Below are positions 1 through 8,437 of a stretch of 13,080 bases of DNA, piece after piece. Source of the stretch: Nitrososphaerales archaeon TH703. GTDB taxonomy: Archaea; Thermoproteota; Nitrososphaeria; Nitrososphaerales; Nitrososphaeraceae. Numbering within the stretch: the first letter of the stretch is position 1; every line of letters starts with the position of its first letter. Position numbers and translations under genes: made by a program. The stretch spans positions 1 through 13,080 of the forward strand of contig JAATVL010000042.1 in NCBI GenBank assembly GCA_014523525.1. The letters are read 5' to 3'. The notes under the pieces are model-generated. The model did not search any database and had not been told where the DNA came from. It saw only the letters and a program-made list of their open reading frames with translations.

Positions 1-3000
1 AAAAAGTTGAGTCACAAATTGGTTATGATTTACCAGACAGGATAGCAAAGATACACGAACTCGACATTTCTAGTAGATTAAGAACGCTATTGCCAGAATT
101 AGGAAAAGAATTAACAGCACTAAAGATAGCGGAAGAAATAGTCCTAGGGAAATATGGCGGAGTAACTATAGAGGAAAAGTTAAACAACGCAGTAAGAGTT
201 GGACTGTCTGTTGTAACAGAAGGTGTAACGGTAGCTCCGTTGCAAGGCATATATGATGTTAAAATAAAAACAAATGCCAACAATTCTCAATATCTATCAG
301 TTTCTTTTGCTGGTCCAATAAGATCTGCAGGGGGAACCGAAGCTGCCTTAACAATGCTAATCGCTGATCATGTGAGAAAGATTATCGGATTAGATAAGTA
401 TATTGCTAATTCATATGATGACGAAATTAGTAGATATGTTGAAGAATTAAGAATTTATGAAAGAGAGGTAGGTAATTTCCAGTTTAAGGTTTCTGACGAG
501 GACGTCATTCGTTGCATAAGTTCTCTTCCTGTAGAAATTGATGGAGTTGACACGGACCCTGTAGAAGTAGTTGGTCATCGGAATCTGCAAAGGGTTTCTA
601 CCAACAGAGTTCGTGGGGGTGCATTAAGAGTAATGAATGACGGCTTGATAGGCAGAAGCAGAAAAATATTGAAGATAGTTGAAACTCTAAAATTAGAAGG
701 GTGGGACTGGCTCAAAAGTCTTGAAGGAGCAATTCAGACTGCAGATGACGATACAGTATCCCACAGGATGACTGAAGTCATTACTGGAAGACCGGTTCTT
801 TCGATGCAGAAAAAAATTGGTGGTTTTAGATTACGGTATGGTAGAAGCTGCAACACTGGATTCGCTACAATTGGAATTCACCCAACCATTCCAGTATTAT
901 TAAATTATGCAATTGCTGTGGGTACGCAAATAAAAATTGACGCGCCAGGAAAGGCCTCTACTATCGCACTAGTAGATAGTATCGAACCACCGATTGTAAA
1001 ACTAAATGATGGAAGTATTATGAAGATAGAAACAATAAGTCAAGCAAAATCCATAGCTAAAAAGATTACAAAAATTCTCTATCTAGGAGACATTCTAATA
1101 AGTTATGGTGACTTTCTTGAAAATAATACTCAATTACTGCCAACATCGTATGTTGAAGAAATATGGGCTCTAGAATTAGAAAGCGAACTCACAAAAATGC
1201 ACTCTCATCCAAACTTGAAAATATTTGAGAGTGAAAGATTACTCGAGTTAATACAACATCCATTGGAAAAAAAACCATCGGTTATTGAAGCATTCAAGAT
1301 TAGCGAATTCTTTGATATACCTCTTTATCCTGGATATGTTTTTTATTGGAGTACTTTAGCATTAGATGAATTTACTAATTTAATCACAAAATTACTAGAA
1401 AATAGGGAGGTAATAAAAAATACCAACGAAGAAAAGCTTTTTACTAATGATTCAGAGGTAAAAAAAATTTTTGAAAAACTTGGCATAATCCACTCCCTTT
1501 GTCTTGACGACAGCAAAATAAGAATCGATGATCCTGATCAACTATATATCCTAACAGTATTAATAGCCAAATGTATCAAATACGAAACAAATCTTGATAA
1601 ACTCTTAGAATCAACTGTTCCCTTAGACAGTGATCCAAATAATGTTAAAATGCATATTTTGGATATTATTTCTAAGTTACTAAATATTAGCATAAAAGAA
1701 AAGTTCTCTTCTTCAATTGCAGTTCGTGTTGGACGTCCAGAAAAAGCTGCAGATAGAAAAATGAAACCTCCTGTTCATGTTTTATTTCCTATAGGAACAA
1801 ACGGTGGTCCTACCAGGGATATTCTTAAAGCATTGCAAAAACCACTTTATATTGAAATCGCGAACAGATTTTGTAAGAATTGTAAATCACCATCCATAGC
1901 TGTTTGCTGTCCAGACTGTCATTCTAATACTCCAATTCAGATCATGTGTTCAACCTGTAGACACGAACTTAATAGTGAGGAACCAAACGGTATTTGTCCT
2001 ATTTGCGGAAATCGTTTAAAAACACATTCTCCAACCAGTTATCCTCTCAAGGTTGCTATTGAAAAAGCAAGAAAGCATCTTGGCATACAACCAGTTGAAC
2101 CATTGAAAGGGGTTAAATCCCTCATGGGTAAAAATCGATGTGCAGAACCTCTAGAAAAGGGAATTTTAAGGCAAAAAAACAACTTGTATACATTTAAGGA
2201 TGGGACCATACGATTTGACGCTACAAATGAACCTTTAACTCACTTTAAACCCAAATGGGTTAAAACGAATATTGCAAAATTAAGAGAGCTTGGGTATCTT
2301 AAAGATTATACCGGCAATGATTTAGAATCACCAGATCAATTGCTAGAACTATTCATACAAGATATAATTATACCAATCCATGCTGCAGAACACCTTCTGA
2401 AAATTGCTCAGTTTGTAGATGAAGAACTGACAAGATTTTATGGGGTTGACGCATTCTATGATATGAACTCCATAGATGACTTGATAGGACATTTGATTGT
2501 TGGTTTAGCACCACATACCTCCGTCGGTATAATTGGTAGAGTTATCGGATTTGTCAATTCTCAAGTATGTCTTGGCTCACCCATCTGGCATTCTGCAAAA
2601 CGAAGAGATTGTGATGGTGATGCAGATTCTATAATGTTGCTGATGGATATCTTTCTGAATTTTTCAAGGGAGTATTTGCCTGACAGAATTGGTGGACTAA
2701 TGGATGCACCATTGCTTATTCAACCTTTAGTATTTCCACATGAAGTCCAAAGGCAAGCCCACAACATTGATATTGATGAAAGATACCCATTGAATTTTTA
2801 CAGATCTTCCTGGGATATGGAAAAAACAACCAATATTATCGATAATATAGATCTTATCAAAAAAAGACTAGGACATACAAATGAATTCTTTGATTATAAA
2901 TTCACTCATGCTACAGACAATATTATGCTAGATGAATCACATAGTTTGTATTCAACATTGAGTACGATGGAAGAAAAACTAAAGATGCAAATAAGTACTG

Positions 3001-3362
3001 CCAAGCTGATTAATGCCGTTGATGTAGACGAGGTAATGTCCATGGTTTTAACGACCCACATTTTACCTGATATTATGGGAAATTTAAGGGCCTATTCTTC
3101 ACAATCCTTTAGGTGTTCTAAATGTGGACAAAAATACAGGAGAATGCCACTTGTAGGTCTTTGCCTAGAATGTCATAATGAGTTATTACCAACTGTAACA
3201 CGGGGGACCGTTGAAAAATATGTACAAACTGCATTAAACATCTCCTCAGAATTTAAAATTAGCGAATACCTGACAAGCAGGATAAACACACTGCAAACAG
3301 AGTTAAATTTGCTTTTTAAACAAGACGTAAAAGATCAGCACACAATTATTGATTTCATTTAG
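1..3362 (+). CDS. polC: DNA polymerase D large subunit DP2 (5' partial)
   Basis: Catalytic large subunit of the archaeal replicative polymerase PolD, which works with the exonuclease subunit DP1 (not in this window). The reading frame is open to the left edge (codons from base 3), so the true start lies outside; about 1119 residues are visible, near full family length. Visible marks: the N-terminal DP2 segment around YDLPDRIAKIHELD (bases 24-65), the conserved GRPEKAADRKMKPPVHVLFP stretch (about 1731-1790), a Cys cluster (CxxC pairs, 1872-2006) that should bind zinc, the catalytic acidic motif DCDGDAD (2607-2627), and a second C-terminal zinc module (CSKC and CLEC, 3114-3173). The last eight residues QHTIIDFI fit a PIP box for PCNA. 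No intein interrupts it, although DP2 genes often carry one. A TTG at base 90 is internal, not the start. Identity is very secure. Confidence 0.96.
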   Translation, partial: KVESQIGYDLPDRIAKIHELDISSRLRTLLPELGKELTALKIAEEIVLGKYGGVTIEEKLNNAVRVGLSVVTEGVTVAPLQGIYDVKIKTNANNSQYLSVSFAGPIRSAGGTEAALTMLIADHVRKIIGLDKYIANSYDDEISRYVEELRIYEREVGNFQFKVSDEDVIRCISSLPVEIDGVDTDPVEVVGHRNLQRVSTNRVRGGALRVMNDGLIGRSRKILKIVETLKLEGWDWLKSLEGAIQTADDDTVSHRMTEVITGRPVLSMQKKIGGFRLRYGRSCNTGFATIGIHPTIPVLLNYAIAVGTQIKIDAPGKASTIALVDSIEPPIVKLNDGSIMKIETISQAKSIAKKITKILYLGDILISYGDFLENNTQLLPTSYVEEIWALELESELTKMHSHPNLKIFESERLLELIQHPLEKKPSVIEAFKISEFFDIPLYPGYVFYWSTLALDEFTNLITKLLENREVIKNTNEEKLFTNDSEVKKIFEKLGIIHSLCLDDSKIRIDDPDQLYILTVLIAKCIKYETNLDKLLESTVPLDSDPNNVKMHILDIISKLLNISIKEKFSSSIAVRVGRPEKAADRKMKPPVHVLFPIGTNGGPTRDILKALQKPLYIEIANRFCKNCKSPSIAVCCPDCHSNTPIQIMCSTCRHELNSEEPNGICPICGNRLKTHSPTSYPLKVAIEKARKHLGIQPVEPLKGVKSLMGKNRCAEPLEKGILRQKNNLYTFKDGTIRFDATNEPLTHFKPKWVKTNIAKLRELGYLKDYTGNDLESPDQLLELFIQDIIIPIHAAEHLLKIAQFVDEELTRFYGVDAFYDMNSIDDLIGHLIVGLAPHTSVGIIGRVIGFVNSQVCLGSPIWHSAKRRDCDGDADSIMLLMDIFLNFSREYLPDRIGGLMDAPLLIQPLVFPHEVQRQAHNIDIDERYPLNFYRSSWDMEKTTNIIDNIDLIKKRLGHTNEFFDYKFTHATDNIMLDESHSLYSTLSTMEEKLKMQISTAKLINAVDVDEVMSMVLTTHILPDIMGNLRAYSSQSFRCSKCGQKYRRMPLVGLCLECHNELLPTVTRGTVEKYVQTALNISSEFKISEYLTSRINTLQTELNLLFKQDVKDQHTIIDFI
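3336..3359 (+). other. C-terminal PIP box of DP2
   Basis: The last eight codons before the stop read QHTIIDFI, which matches Qxx(hydrophobic)xx(aromatic)(hydrophobic), the PCNA-interacting consensus. DP2 of other archaea is known to bind PCNA through its extreme C-terminus, so position and pattern agree. Binding itself is inferred. Confidence 0.7.
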
Positions 3363-3388
3363 CCCTGAATAATCCCATAGATAAATTT

Positions 3389-3423
3389 GATATTTATATG
3401 AGAGTAACATAATAATTTAAAAT
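3389..3423 (+). promoter_or_regulatory. possible TATA elements upstream of 3455 gene
   Basis: Two AT-rich TATA-like stretches lie between DP2 and the next gene: GATATTTATATG (3389-3400) and TTTAAAAT (3416-3423). The second would place transcription start around 3447, the first around 3421. Only the first would leave the GGTGA ribosome-site-like motif (3444-3448) inside the transcript. This is weak evidence in AT-rich DNA. Confidence 0.35.
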
Positions 3424-3443
3424 TATGCTACGCTCATAATATT

Positions 3444-3448
3444 GGTGA
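3444..3448 (+). promoter_or_regulatory. Shine-Dalgarno-like GGTGA before TTG start
   Basis: GGTGA sits six bases before the TTG at 3455 and supports that start. An in-frame TGA at 3446-3448 excludes any start further upstream, and the motif overlaps this stop. Confidence 0.5.
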
Positions 3449-3454
3449 AGATAT

Positions 3455-4132
3455 TTGAAGCAGAAAAATGCGCACATTGCCATCTTTGACACTTTTAAAA
3501 CAAAGAAAAATAAGTTTACAGGTGAAGCCAAAAGACAAAGAGGTATTATAATTCATCTAGCTTTGGAAAAAAATCCAGAGCTAAGAACACGAACATCGAT
3601 TGCTCACGCAATAGCAAGGAACAACGGTATATTATGGCAAAATATCTACTCTGGTATCTTCAAAGATCTCGATGAAGTTCTAATACCATCAGGAGTAGTA
3701 AAGGAAGGAGGTCGCCTACCATTGAGACGTGGACCAAAAGCACTCCAATTAGAGGGAGTTCCTTTCTATGGATTAACTGAAACTGGAATCTTAGTTGCAT
3801 CATCCATTGAAGAACTAGGAAATATCAGAATAAAAATCCTTGAATCTTACTTTAATACTATGAATATAAATACATCTGGTAATGACGTCATGAAAAAAAG
3901 CATTTTACTGCTATTAAAAACAATACCATCTTTCGTAATAAAAATCATTAGTGCATATATTTATGCTTACACCGCCGGTGAAATAGATACCATAACTCCG
4001 ATAACTAATGAGAAATTTCGTTCTGTATTAAAAGAACATATATCCATAGAAAAAGAATTTATCGAATCATATGATGGTTTATCTCAAAACCAAAAAGGGC
4101 TCTTAAAAGATTTTTTCAAAATAATTAGCTGA
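3455..4132 (+). CDS. hypothetical protein, possible winged-helix N-terminal half
   Basis: I do not recognise a named family for this 225-residue protein. It starts at TTG, the first possible start after an in-frame stop at 3446-3448, with a GGTGA motif six bases upstream. Residues 1-30 are basic (KTKKNK, AKRQRG). Residues 30-118 look like a compact helical domain with a glycine/arginine-rich turn (GGRLPLRRGPK, 85-95) followed by FYGLTETGILVASSIEE (104-120), a helix-plus-wing pattern common in archaeal winged-helix proteins. Residues 146-175 are hydrophobic (a leucine run, then an IIS-AYIYAY stretch), more like a buried or amphipathic helix than a clear membrane span. The C-terminus is charged and helical. 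There is no signal peptide and no Cys cluster. It lies between DP2 and RNase Z. A DNA- or RNA-binding role is only a guess; that the gene is real is likely from length, composition and start signals. Confidence 0.75.
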   Translation: MKQKNAHIAIFDTFKTKKNKFTGEAKRQRGIIIHLALEKNPELRTRTSIAHAIARNNGILWQNIYSGIFKDLDEVLIPSGVVKEGGRLPLRRGPKALQLEGVPFYGLTETGILVASSIEELGNIRIKILESYFNTMNINTSGNDVMKKSILLLLKTIPSFVIKIISAYIYAYTAGEIDTITPITNEKFRSVLKEHISIEKEFIESYDGLSQNQKGLLKDFFKIIS

Positions 4133-4149
4133 TTCTCAAACTAGCTGCC

Positions 4150-4154
4150 TTTTT
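4150..4154 (+). terminator. T-run after the 3455-4132 gene
   Basis: A five-T run followed by AATT lies 18 bases after the stop codon. Archaeal termination often relies on such T-rich tracts. The evidence is weak because the region is AT-rich. The rest of 4133-4319 shows no RNA gene or convincing ORF apart from the RNase Z promoter. Confidence 0.3.
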
Positions 4155-4287
4155 AATTGGTTGCCACTTTATACTGAAAGCAAATACATCTTAAAATTCT
4201 GAGCTAAATTGGGTCAAATACAAATTGTAATATGAAATACACATAATTATAAGGATTCTTTTATGACGTTACTGTTGAGGCAAACGC

Positions 4288-4296
4288 TTATAATTT
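4288..4296 (+). promoter_or_regulatory. TATA box for RNase Z gene
   Basis: TTATAATTT is centred about 28 bases before the ATG at 4320, the spacing expected of an archaeal TATA box for a leaderless or near-leaderless transcript. This supports 4320 over the second in-frame ATG at 4329. Confidence 0.5.
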
Positions 4297-4319
4297 GCTG
4301 ACATATTGATGTATTATTT

Positions 4320-5240
4320 ATGGCCGACATGAAGATTGTTTTTCTTGGAACATCAGCAGCGATTCCAACCCAAAATAGGGGTTTATCTTCAATTGTCATT
4401 AAAAGAGCAGGTGAATTATTAATATTTGATGTCGGCGAAGGAATGCAAAAGAATTTTCTTCAAGCCAAACTTGGAATAAATAAGAAAATGAAAGTATTCG
4501 TAACTCACTTACATATTGATCATTGTTTAGGATTATTAGGACTTTTTCAAACCATGTCTCTTCTGGGACGCACAAAAAAAATTGATATCTATGGGGAACC
4601 AAGATTGAGAGAATTTATCAACGAAAATTTTCGTATTATTAATATTGCATTGTCCTTTGAAATTGTCGTTCACGTAATCGATAAGGAAGGAGTTATAGCA
4701 ACCGAAGATGATTATCAAATCAGTTGTTGTAAAGCCGATCATTCAGTACCTGCATTTTCTTATTGTATCAAAGAGCATCCTAGGCTGGGCATATTTAATA
4801 TTAAGAAAGCAATAGAGCTAAGCATTCCTAAAGGAAGTCTATATCGTAGACTCCAAAACGGTGAAGATGTAGCCGTTCATGGTAAATTAATAAAATCAAA
4901 TCAAATAGTTGGACCCAAAAGAAAAGGCCGTAAAATAGGTATATCTGGAGATACAAGACCGTCCTCGAAACTAAGAAATTTCTTTGATTCATGTGATATC
5001 TTAATTTTCGAATCAACATACATTCATGAATATCAGAGGAAGGCAATCGAGACTTTTCATTCTACATCCACTGAAGCTGCTCTACTTGCCAAAGAGTCGA
5101 ATTGTAACAAGCTAATACTCACACATTTCAGTTCAAGGTATAACGATCCGACAATTCTCTTAGATGAAGCAAGAACTATTCACAATAATGTAGATTTGGC
5201 AGAAGATATGAAAACTTTTTACATTCCATATGCAGAATAA
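4320..5240 (+). CDS. rnz: ribonuclease Z (tRNA 3' endonuclease)
   Basis: Zinc-dependent metallo-beta-lactamase endonuclease that cuts precursor tRNAs after the discriminator base so that CCA can be added. At 306 residues it is a normal short-form RNase Z. Visible motifs: N-terminal KIVFLGTSAAIPT, FDVGEG (36-41), the metal motif HLHIDH (63-68), H141 in the ADHS segment, D211 in SGDTRP, H247 in the HST motif, and H269 in LTHFSSRY. Residues 155-190 (FNIKKAIELSIPKG, then LQNGE) correspond to the flexible arm that clamps tRNA, so the substrate-binding element is intact. The ATG at 4320 is preferred from TATA spacing; a second ATG at 4329 gives the MKIVFLGT start common in the family, a three-residue difference. 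The next gene on the same strand is PRPP synthase, 62 bases on, with its own promoter-like element. Confidence 0.95.
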   Translation: MADMKIVFLGTSAAIPTQNRGLSSIVIKRAGELLIFDVGEGMQKNFLQAKLGINKKMKVFVTHLHIDHCLGLLGLFQTMSLLGRTKKIDIYGEPRLREFINENFRIINIALSFEIVVHVIDKEGVIATEDDYQISCCKADHSVPAFSYCIKEHPRLGIFNIKKAIELSIPKGSLYRRLQNGEDVAVHGKLIKSNQIVGPKRKGRKIGISGDTRPSSKLRNFFDSCDILIFESTYIHEYQRKAIETFHSTSTEAALLAKESNCNKLILTHFSSRYNDPTILLDEARTIHNNVDLAEDMKTFYIPYAE

Positions 5241-5263
5241 CAAAATCTAAGTTTATTTAACAC

Positions 5264-5272
5264 TTTTAAATA
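5264..5272 (+). promoter_or_regulatory. TATA box for PRPP synthase gene
   Basis: TTTTAAATA is centred about 35 bases before the TTG start at 5303, giving a predicted short leader of roughly 8 bases. It supports separate transcription from the RNase Z gene, but the surroundings are AT-rich. Confidence 0.4.
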
Positions 5273-5302
5273 GTTGTTGAAAAATATTTCCATATTCTTA
5301 CA

Positions 5303-6193
5303 TTGGATAAAAATAATACTGTAATAATTTCGGATGACCGAAATTCTTCTCTTGCAAAAAAGATTTCATTACACTTAGATGTAAAATACAAGAATACAGA
5401 ATTACGTGTATTTGCGGATGGAGAAAGTAAAATTAGACTAGATAATGTAGCCAAAAAAAATTGCATAATCATACATTCTACGTATCCTCCTACTGATCGG
5501 CATCTGATGCAACTATTCATGATTATCTATAAATGCAAGGAAGATGGCGCCAGCAATATCTGTGTAGTAAGTCCATACTTAGCATACACAAGACAAGATA
5601 AGGTGTTCGTTGACGGAGAGATAATAACCGTCAATTTAGTTACCAAAATTTTGGCATCATTAGGAACTACAAAATTAATAACTGTTGATAGCCATAGTCC
5701 GAACGTGCTTAATTGCTCTTTTGCAACAATAGATCTCACGGCCATTCCTTCTCTGTCCGCCTATGTTAAAAAAAATATGACAATAAACAATCCTATAGTC
5801 GTTTCCCCTGATGAAGGAGGAATAGAAAGAGCTAAAAAATTTGCACGATTAATCAATGCAAATATACTTTCATTAGTCAAAAGGCGAAATAGGTTCACCG
5901 GCGATGTATCAATCTCACTTAGTGAAGAATTGCCACTTAAAAAAAGAACCGCTCTTATTGTAGATGATATGATAAGTACCGGTACTAGTGTTATAAAAGC
6001 GATTGAATTACTGAAAAAAAATAACATTGGCGACGTGTATGTTATATGTACCCACGCACTATTACTCGATGATGCAAAAGAAAAATTACTTAAAACAGGT
6101 ATCAAGGAAATATTATCTACAAATTCAATTCCCAATGAATTTGGCAAAGTTGATTTAAGCAGTGTAATAACAGATTATTTTTTGAAGCAATGA
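5303..6193 (+). CDS. prs: ribose-phosphate pyrophosphokinase (PRPP synthase)
   Basis: Transfers pyrophosphate from ATP to ribose 5-phosphate to make PRPP, the precursor of purine, pyrimidine, histidine and tryptophan synthesis; cytosolic. The 296-residue length is typical of archaeal forms. Visible motifs: FADGES (37-42), the catalytic flexible loop around SPYLAYTRQDK (90-100), the metal/ATP histidine in DSHSP (H131), the SPDEGG segment (168-173), and the PRPP-binding loop VDDMISTGTS (220-229). All key positions look intact. The start is TTG; an in-frame stop at 5267-5269 leaves no upstream ATG, GTG or TTG. The gene ends 33 bases from the convergent HyuA-like gene. Family assignment is very secure; the symbol follows usual bacterial/archaeal usage. 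Confidence 0.94.
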   Translation: MDKNNTVIISDDRNSSLAKKISLHLDVKYKNTELRVFADGESKIRLDNVAKKNCIIIHSTYPPTDRHLMQLFMIIYKCKEDGASNICVVSPYLAYTRQDKVFVDGEIITVNLVTKILASLGTTKLITVDSHSPNVLNCSFATIDLTAIPSLSAYVKKNMTINNPIVVSPDEGGIERAKKFARLINANILSLVKRRNRFTGDVSISLSEELPLKKRTALIVDDMISTGTSVIKAIELLKKNNIGDVYVICTHALLLDDAKEKLLKTGIKEILSTNSIPNEFGKVDLSSVITDYFLKQ

Positions 6194-6219
6194 TCACTAT
6201 TTTTCAGCTAATATGAAAC

Positions 6220-6236
6220 TTTTGTTTTATACTTTT
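6220..6236 (+). terminator. T-rich tract, likely terminator for prs
   Basis: TTTTGTTTTATACTTTT lies 27 bases after the prs stop and runs into the 3' end of the convergent HyuA-like gene. A T-rich tract without a hairpin is what archaeal RNA polymerase uses to stop, and convergent genes need such an element. A shorter T-run precedes it at 6200-6204. Confidence 0.4.
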
Positions 6237-8329
6237 ATAATTATTATCACTTGATTATTGACAGTTTTATTCAGCTCTTCAGTTACTGCTTTTAGAACAT
6301 GCGCCGTAGAGGATAAACTAGAAAAATCCAATATTCTTTTCCCATCAACAATATGAATCTGTGGAGCGAGTTCATGGTCATTAATCAATGATTGAATTTT
6401 TTGCTTCATCTCTCGAGGATTACCACTGTAAATATCTGCATTTTCAATAGATACTTTAACATGACCATATTTATCAAGAACTAAAACAGGCTGTTTTTTT
6501 GACTTTAAAAATAATTTCTTTTTATGTATTTCACATGCAAATATGTAATAATCTTTCATATCAAATATTCTATGTACGCCTTCATTGATACCAAATAACT
6601 CACACGCTAGTACTTCTGCTTCCTCATCATCAATTTCTTTTGTATCATTGGTACCAACATCTAGCTTCATATTACCGTAGACCGTAACGCGTAAAAGAGA
6701 TTTTTCATTTATATATTCAGATTGAGTAGAAATCGATTCAGGAAGTGCTCCCTTAGAAATCGCAATTTTTTCAACTTCCTGAATAAAAAGTGATATCTCA
6801 TCGGGACTAGGATTATCTATTAACTTTTCCCTTTCCTCTCGTATTGACGCCGTACAGACACCAATAGATGAAATCACCTCCGAGTTATCAGCAATTCTAT
6901 ATTGACAATTCAATTTCTCTGCCATCAATGGAACAAGAACGGATGCACCCCCTCCTCCACCTATTAACATAAAGTTTTCATCTTTTAATCTATATTCTCT
7001 TATTAAAGTTCTTATTGTCTGCAGTATCTTTCTAATTGAAATATCAAGAATCTTGGTAGCAATTTCCTTCGTATCCATACCCAGTCTCTGTCCCAAAATT
7101 GATAACGCTAGCTGCGCAGATTTTTGATCGCCTTTCGCATAATCGTTATCGGGGATAAGTCCTAAAGCATTTGCAGCACATGTATTAGTTATCGCAAACC
7201 TCTTGCCAGCACCAACTTCTATTCCTATATAATCAATTGGATCTCCTTCTTTGGGCATAAACGTTACTATTTGTCCTCCTTCCAATTCCTGAGGCTCAGC
7301 AAAACATGAATATCTCAAACCAGAAATATGGGCGGATCTAGGACCCACATCAGTTATCTTTTTGCCGGACCACCGTACGAGCGAACCACCAGCAATTCCG
7401 ACTACTCTCACGTCTAATGATTTTATACATGTTGGATGATCCATAATTGTAACATATTTGACCTCAGGTTTACCATTTTTTATAACACAAATATTTGTTG
7501 AAGTACCTCCAACTTCTATGAAAATTCCATTAAGTATTCTTAAATGTAGCAGAGCCCCCGCGACACTTGCTGCAGGTCCTGATAACACAGTCAAAATTGG
7601 CTTAGTTTTGAAAGTATTCATATCTGTAATACCTCCGTCACCTTTCATTATTGTAAGTGGAGCAGAGATTTTTTGTTGACGTACCGCCTTCTCAACATAT
7701 TTTGCGGTGCCAATAGCCTTTAGTAAAATACTTGCATTTATTGCAGCAGTAAGGGTCCTTATTTCGAGACCATATATTCCAGTCAGTTCATGTCCTGCAG
7801 TTGCAGGCAGATCTGATTTTTCCATAACATATAATTCATTACTGGGATCATCAACACCGTACGCTTCACTAACTATGAGGACTTTTGCTCCTTCTTCCTT
7901 CAATTCCTTTAATATTTGAAGAATTTCTTCTTTATCTAAAAATTTTGAAGTATCCAAAAATCTATAACATGTTTTCAAATATTTATTTGGTCCTAGTTTG
8001 ACGTTACCTAAATTTGTTCTTTTCACAATATCGTTTTTTTCCAAATTTACCCCCATGCCAATAATTCCGACCTTTGTAGTGTCTCCCTCTAACAACGCAT
8101 TAACAGCCTGTGTTGTACTATGAGAGATTAATTCAATATTTGATTCATTAATACCCTCCTTGAGTATGAGTTTGATTAATGATTCTACAATACCTGTTGA
8201 GACTCCCTCCCCTGAGAAATGTGTAGTAGGAACTGTAACCTTCCCGATTATCTTACCAGTATTCATATCTATTGCTACTGATTTGGTAAATGTCCCTCCA
8301 ACATCAACACCAATTCTTACTCTGCTCAT
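6227..8329 (-). CDS. hydantoinase/oxoprolinase family protein, HyuA-like, orphan
   Basis: A 700-residue member of the HyuA/5-oxoprolinase N-half family, whose known members use ATP to open or carboxylate cyclic amides or ketones, usually with a HyuB partner. Visible: the actin-like phosphate loop DVGGTFTK (9-16), the MKGDGGITD segment (228-236), SGPAASVAGA (250-259), the second nucleotide loop EVGGTSTN (272-279), and the Gly-rich motif GGGGGA (457-462). The family's usual second loop is DMGGTSTD, so both acidic ends differ here (D to E, D to N). Residues about 500-700 form a C-terminal part I do not recognise. No HyuB-like gene is within the window; the neighbours are prs (convergent) and an AK6-like kinase. 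The ATG start has a TATA-like TTTAAATAATA about 41 bases upstream. Family is secure; substrate is unknown, and hydantoinase or oxoprolinase activity should not be assumed. Confidence 0.85.
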   Translation of the reverse strand: MSRVRIGVDVGGTFTKSVAIDMNTGKIIGKVTVPTTHFSGEGVSTGIVESLIKLILKEGINESNIELISHSTTQAVNALLEGDTTKVGIIGMGVNLEKNDIVKRTNLGNVKLGPNKYLKTCYRFLDTSKFLDKEEILQILKELKEEGAKVLIVSEAYGVDDPSNELYVMEKSDLPATAGHELTGIYGLEIRTLTAAINASILLKAIGTAKYVEKAVRQQKISAPLTIMKGDGGITDMNTFKTKPILTVLSGPAASVAGALLHLRILNGIFIEVGGTSTNICVIKNGKPEVKYVTIMDHPTCIKSLDVRVVGIAGGSLVRWSGKKITDVGPRSAHISGLRYSCFAEPQELEGGQIVTFMPKEGDPIDYIGIEVGAGKRFAITNTCAANALGLIPDNDYAKGDQKSAQLALSILGQRLGMDTKEIATKILDISIRKILQTIRTLIREYRLKDENFMLIGGGGGASVLVPLMAEKLNCQYRIADNSEVISSIGVCTASIREEREKLIDNPSPDEISLFIQEVEKIAISKGALPESISTQSEYINEKSLLRVTVYGNMKLDVGTNDTKEIDDEEAEVLACELFGINEGVHRIFDMKDYYIFACEIHKKKLFLKSKKQPVLVLDKYGHVKVSIENADIYSGNPREMKQKIQSLINDHELAPQIHIVDGKRILDFSSLSSTAHVLKAVTEELNKTVNNQVIIIIKV

Positions 8330-8365
8330 TATGAAAACCGCATGATATTTTTTTTCATCATCGCT

Positions 8366-8376
8366 TATTATTTAAA
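8366..8376 (-). promoter_or_regulatory. TATA-like element upstream of HyuA-like gene
   Basis: Read on the minus strand, TTTAAATAATA lies about 41 bases before the ATG at 8329 and predicts a leader of roughly 15 bases. It suggests the gene can be transcribed apart from the upstream kinase, 108 bases away on the same strand. Confidence 0.4.
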
Positions 8377-8437
8377 TCCTGTTAGATTTTAATGTAATAA
8401 GGGTTTGAAATTAAAGCGGAATTACAATACGGCACAG

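Noticed and set aside
23..283. Minus-strand ORF of 86 codons opposite the DP2 start
   Set aside because: It lies wholly opposite the strongly conserved DP2 frame; its serine/threonine-rich product has no recognisable motif.
90..3362. DP2 starting at TTG 90
   Set aside because: The same frame is open to the left window edge and encodes conserved DP2 residues upstream of base 90, so the gene continues beyond the window.
1..3362. Intein in the DP2 gene
   Set aside because: Archaeal DP2 genes often carry inteins, but the catalytic DCDGDAD region and flanks run on without an inserted splicing domain.
4133..4319. Possible RNA gene or short ORF in the 187-base spacer before RNase Z
   Set aside because: I found no tRNA-like arms or stable hairpin, and the 12-codon frame at 4263 has no supporting signal. 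Only a T-run and a TATA box are supportable.
5761..6147. Minus-strand ORF of 128 codons inside prs
   Set aside because: It is antisense to conserved PRPP synthase motifs (SPDEGG, PRPP loop) and has low-complexity hydrophobic composition typical of a shadow frame.
7458..7919. Two plus-strand ORFs (7458-7679 and 7707-7919) inside the HyuA-like gene
   Set aside because: Both are antisense to conserved HyuA nucleotide-binding motifs and have no start signals or recognisable domains.
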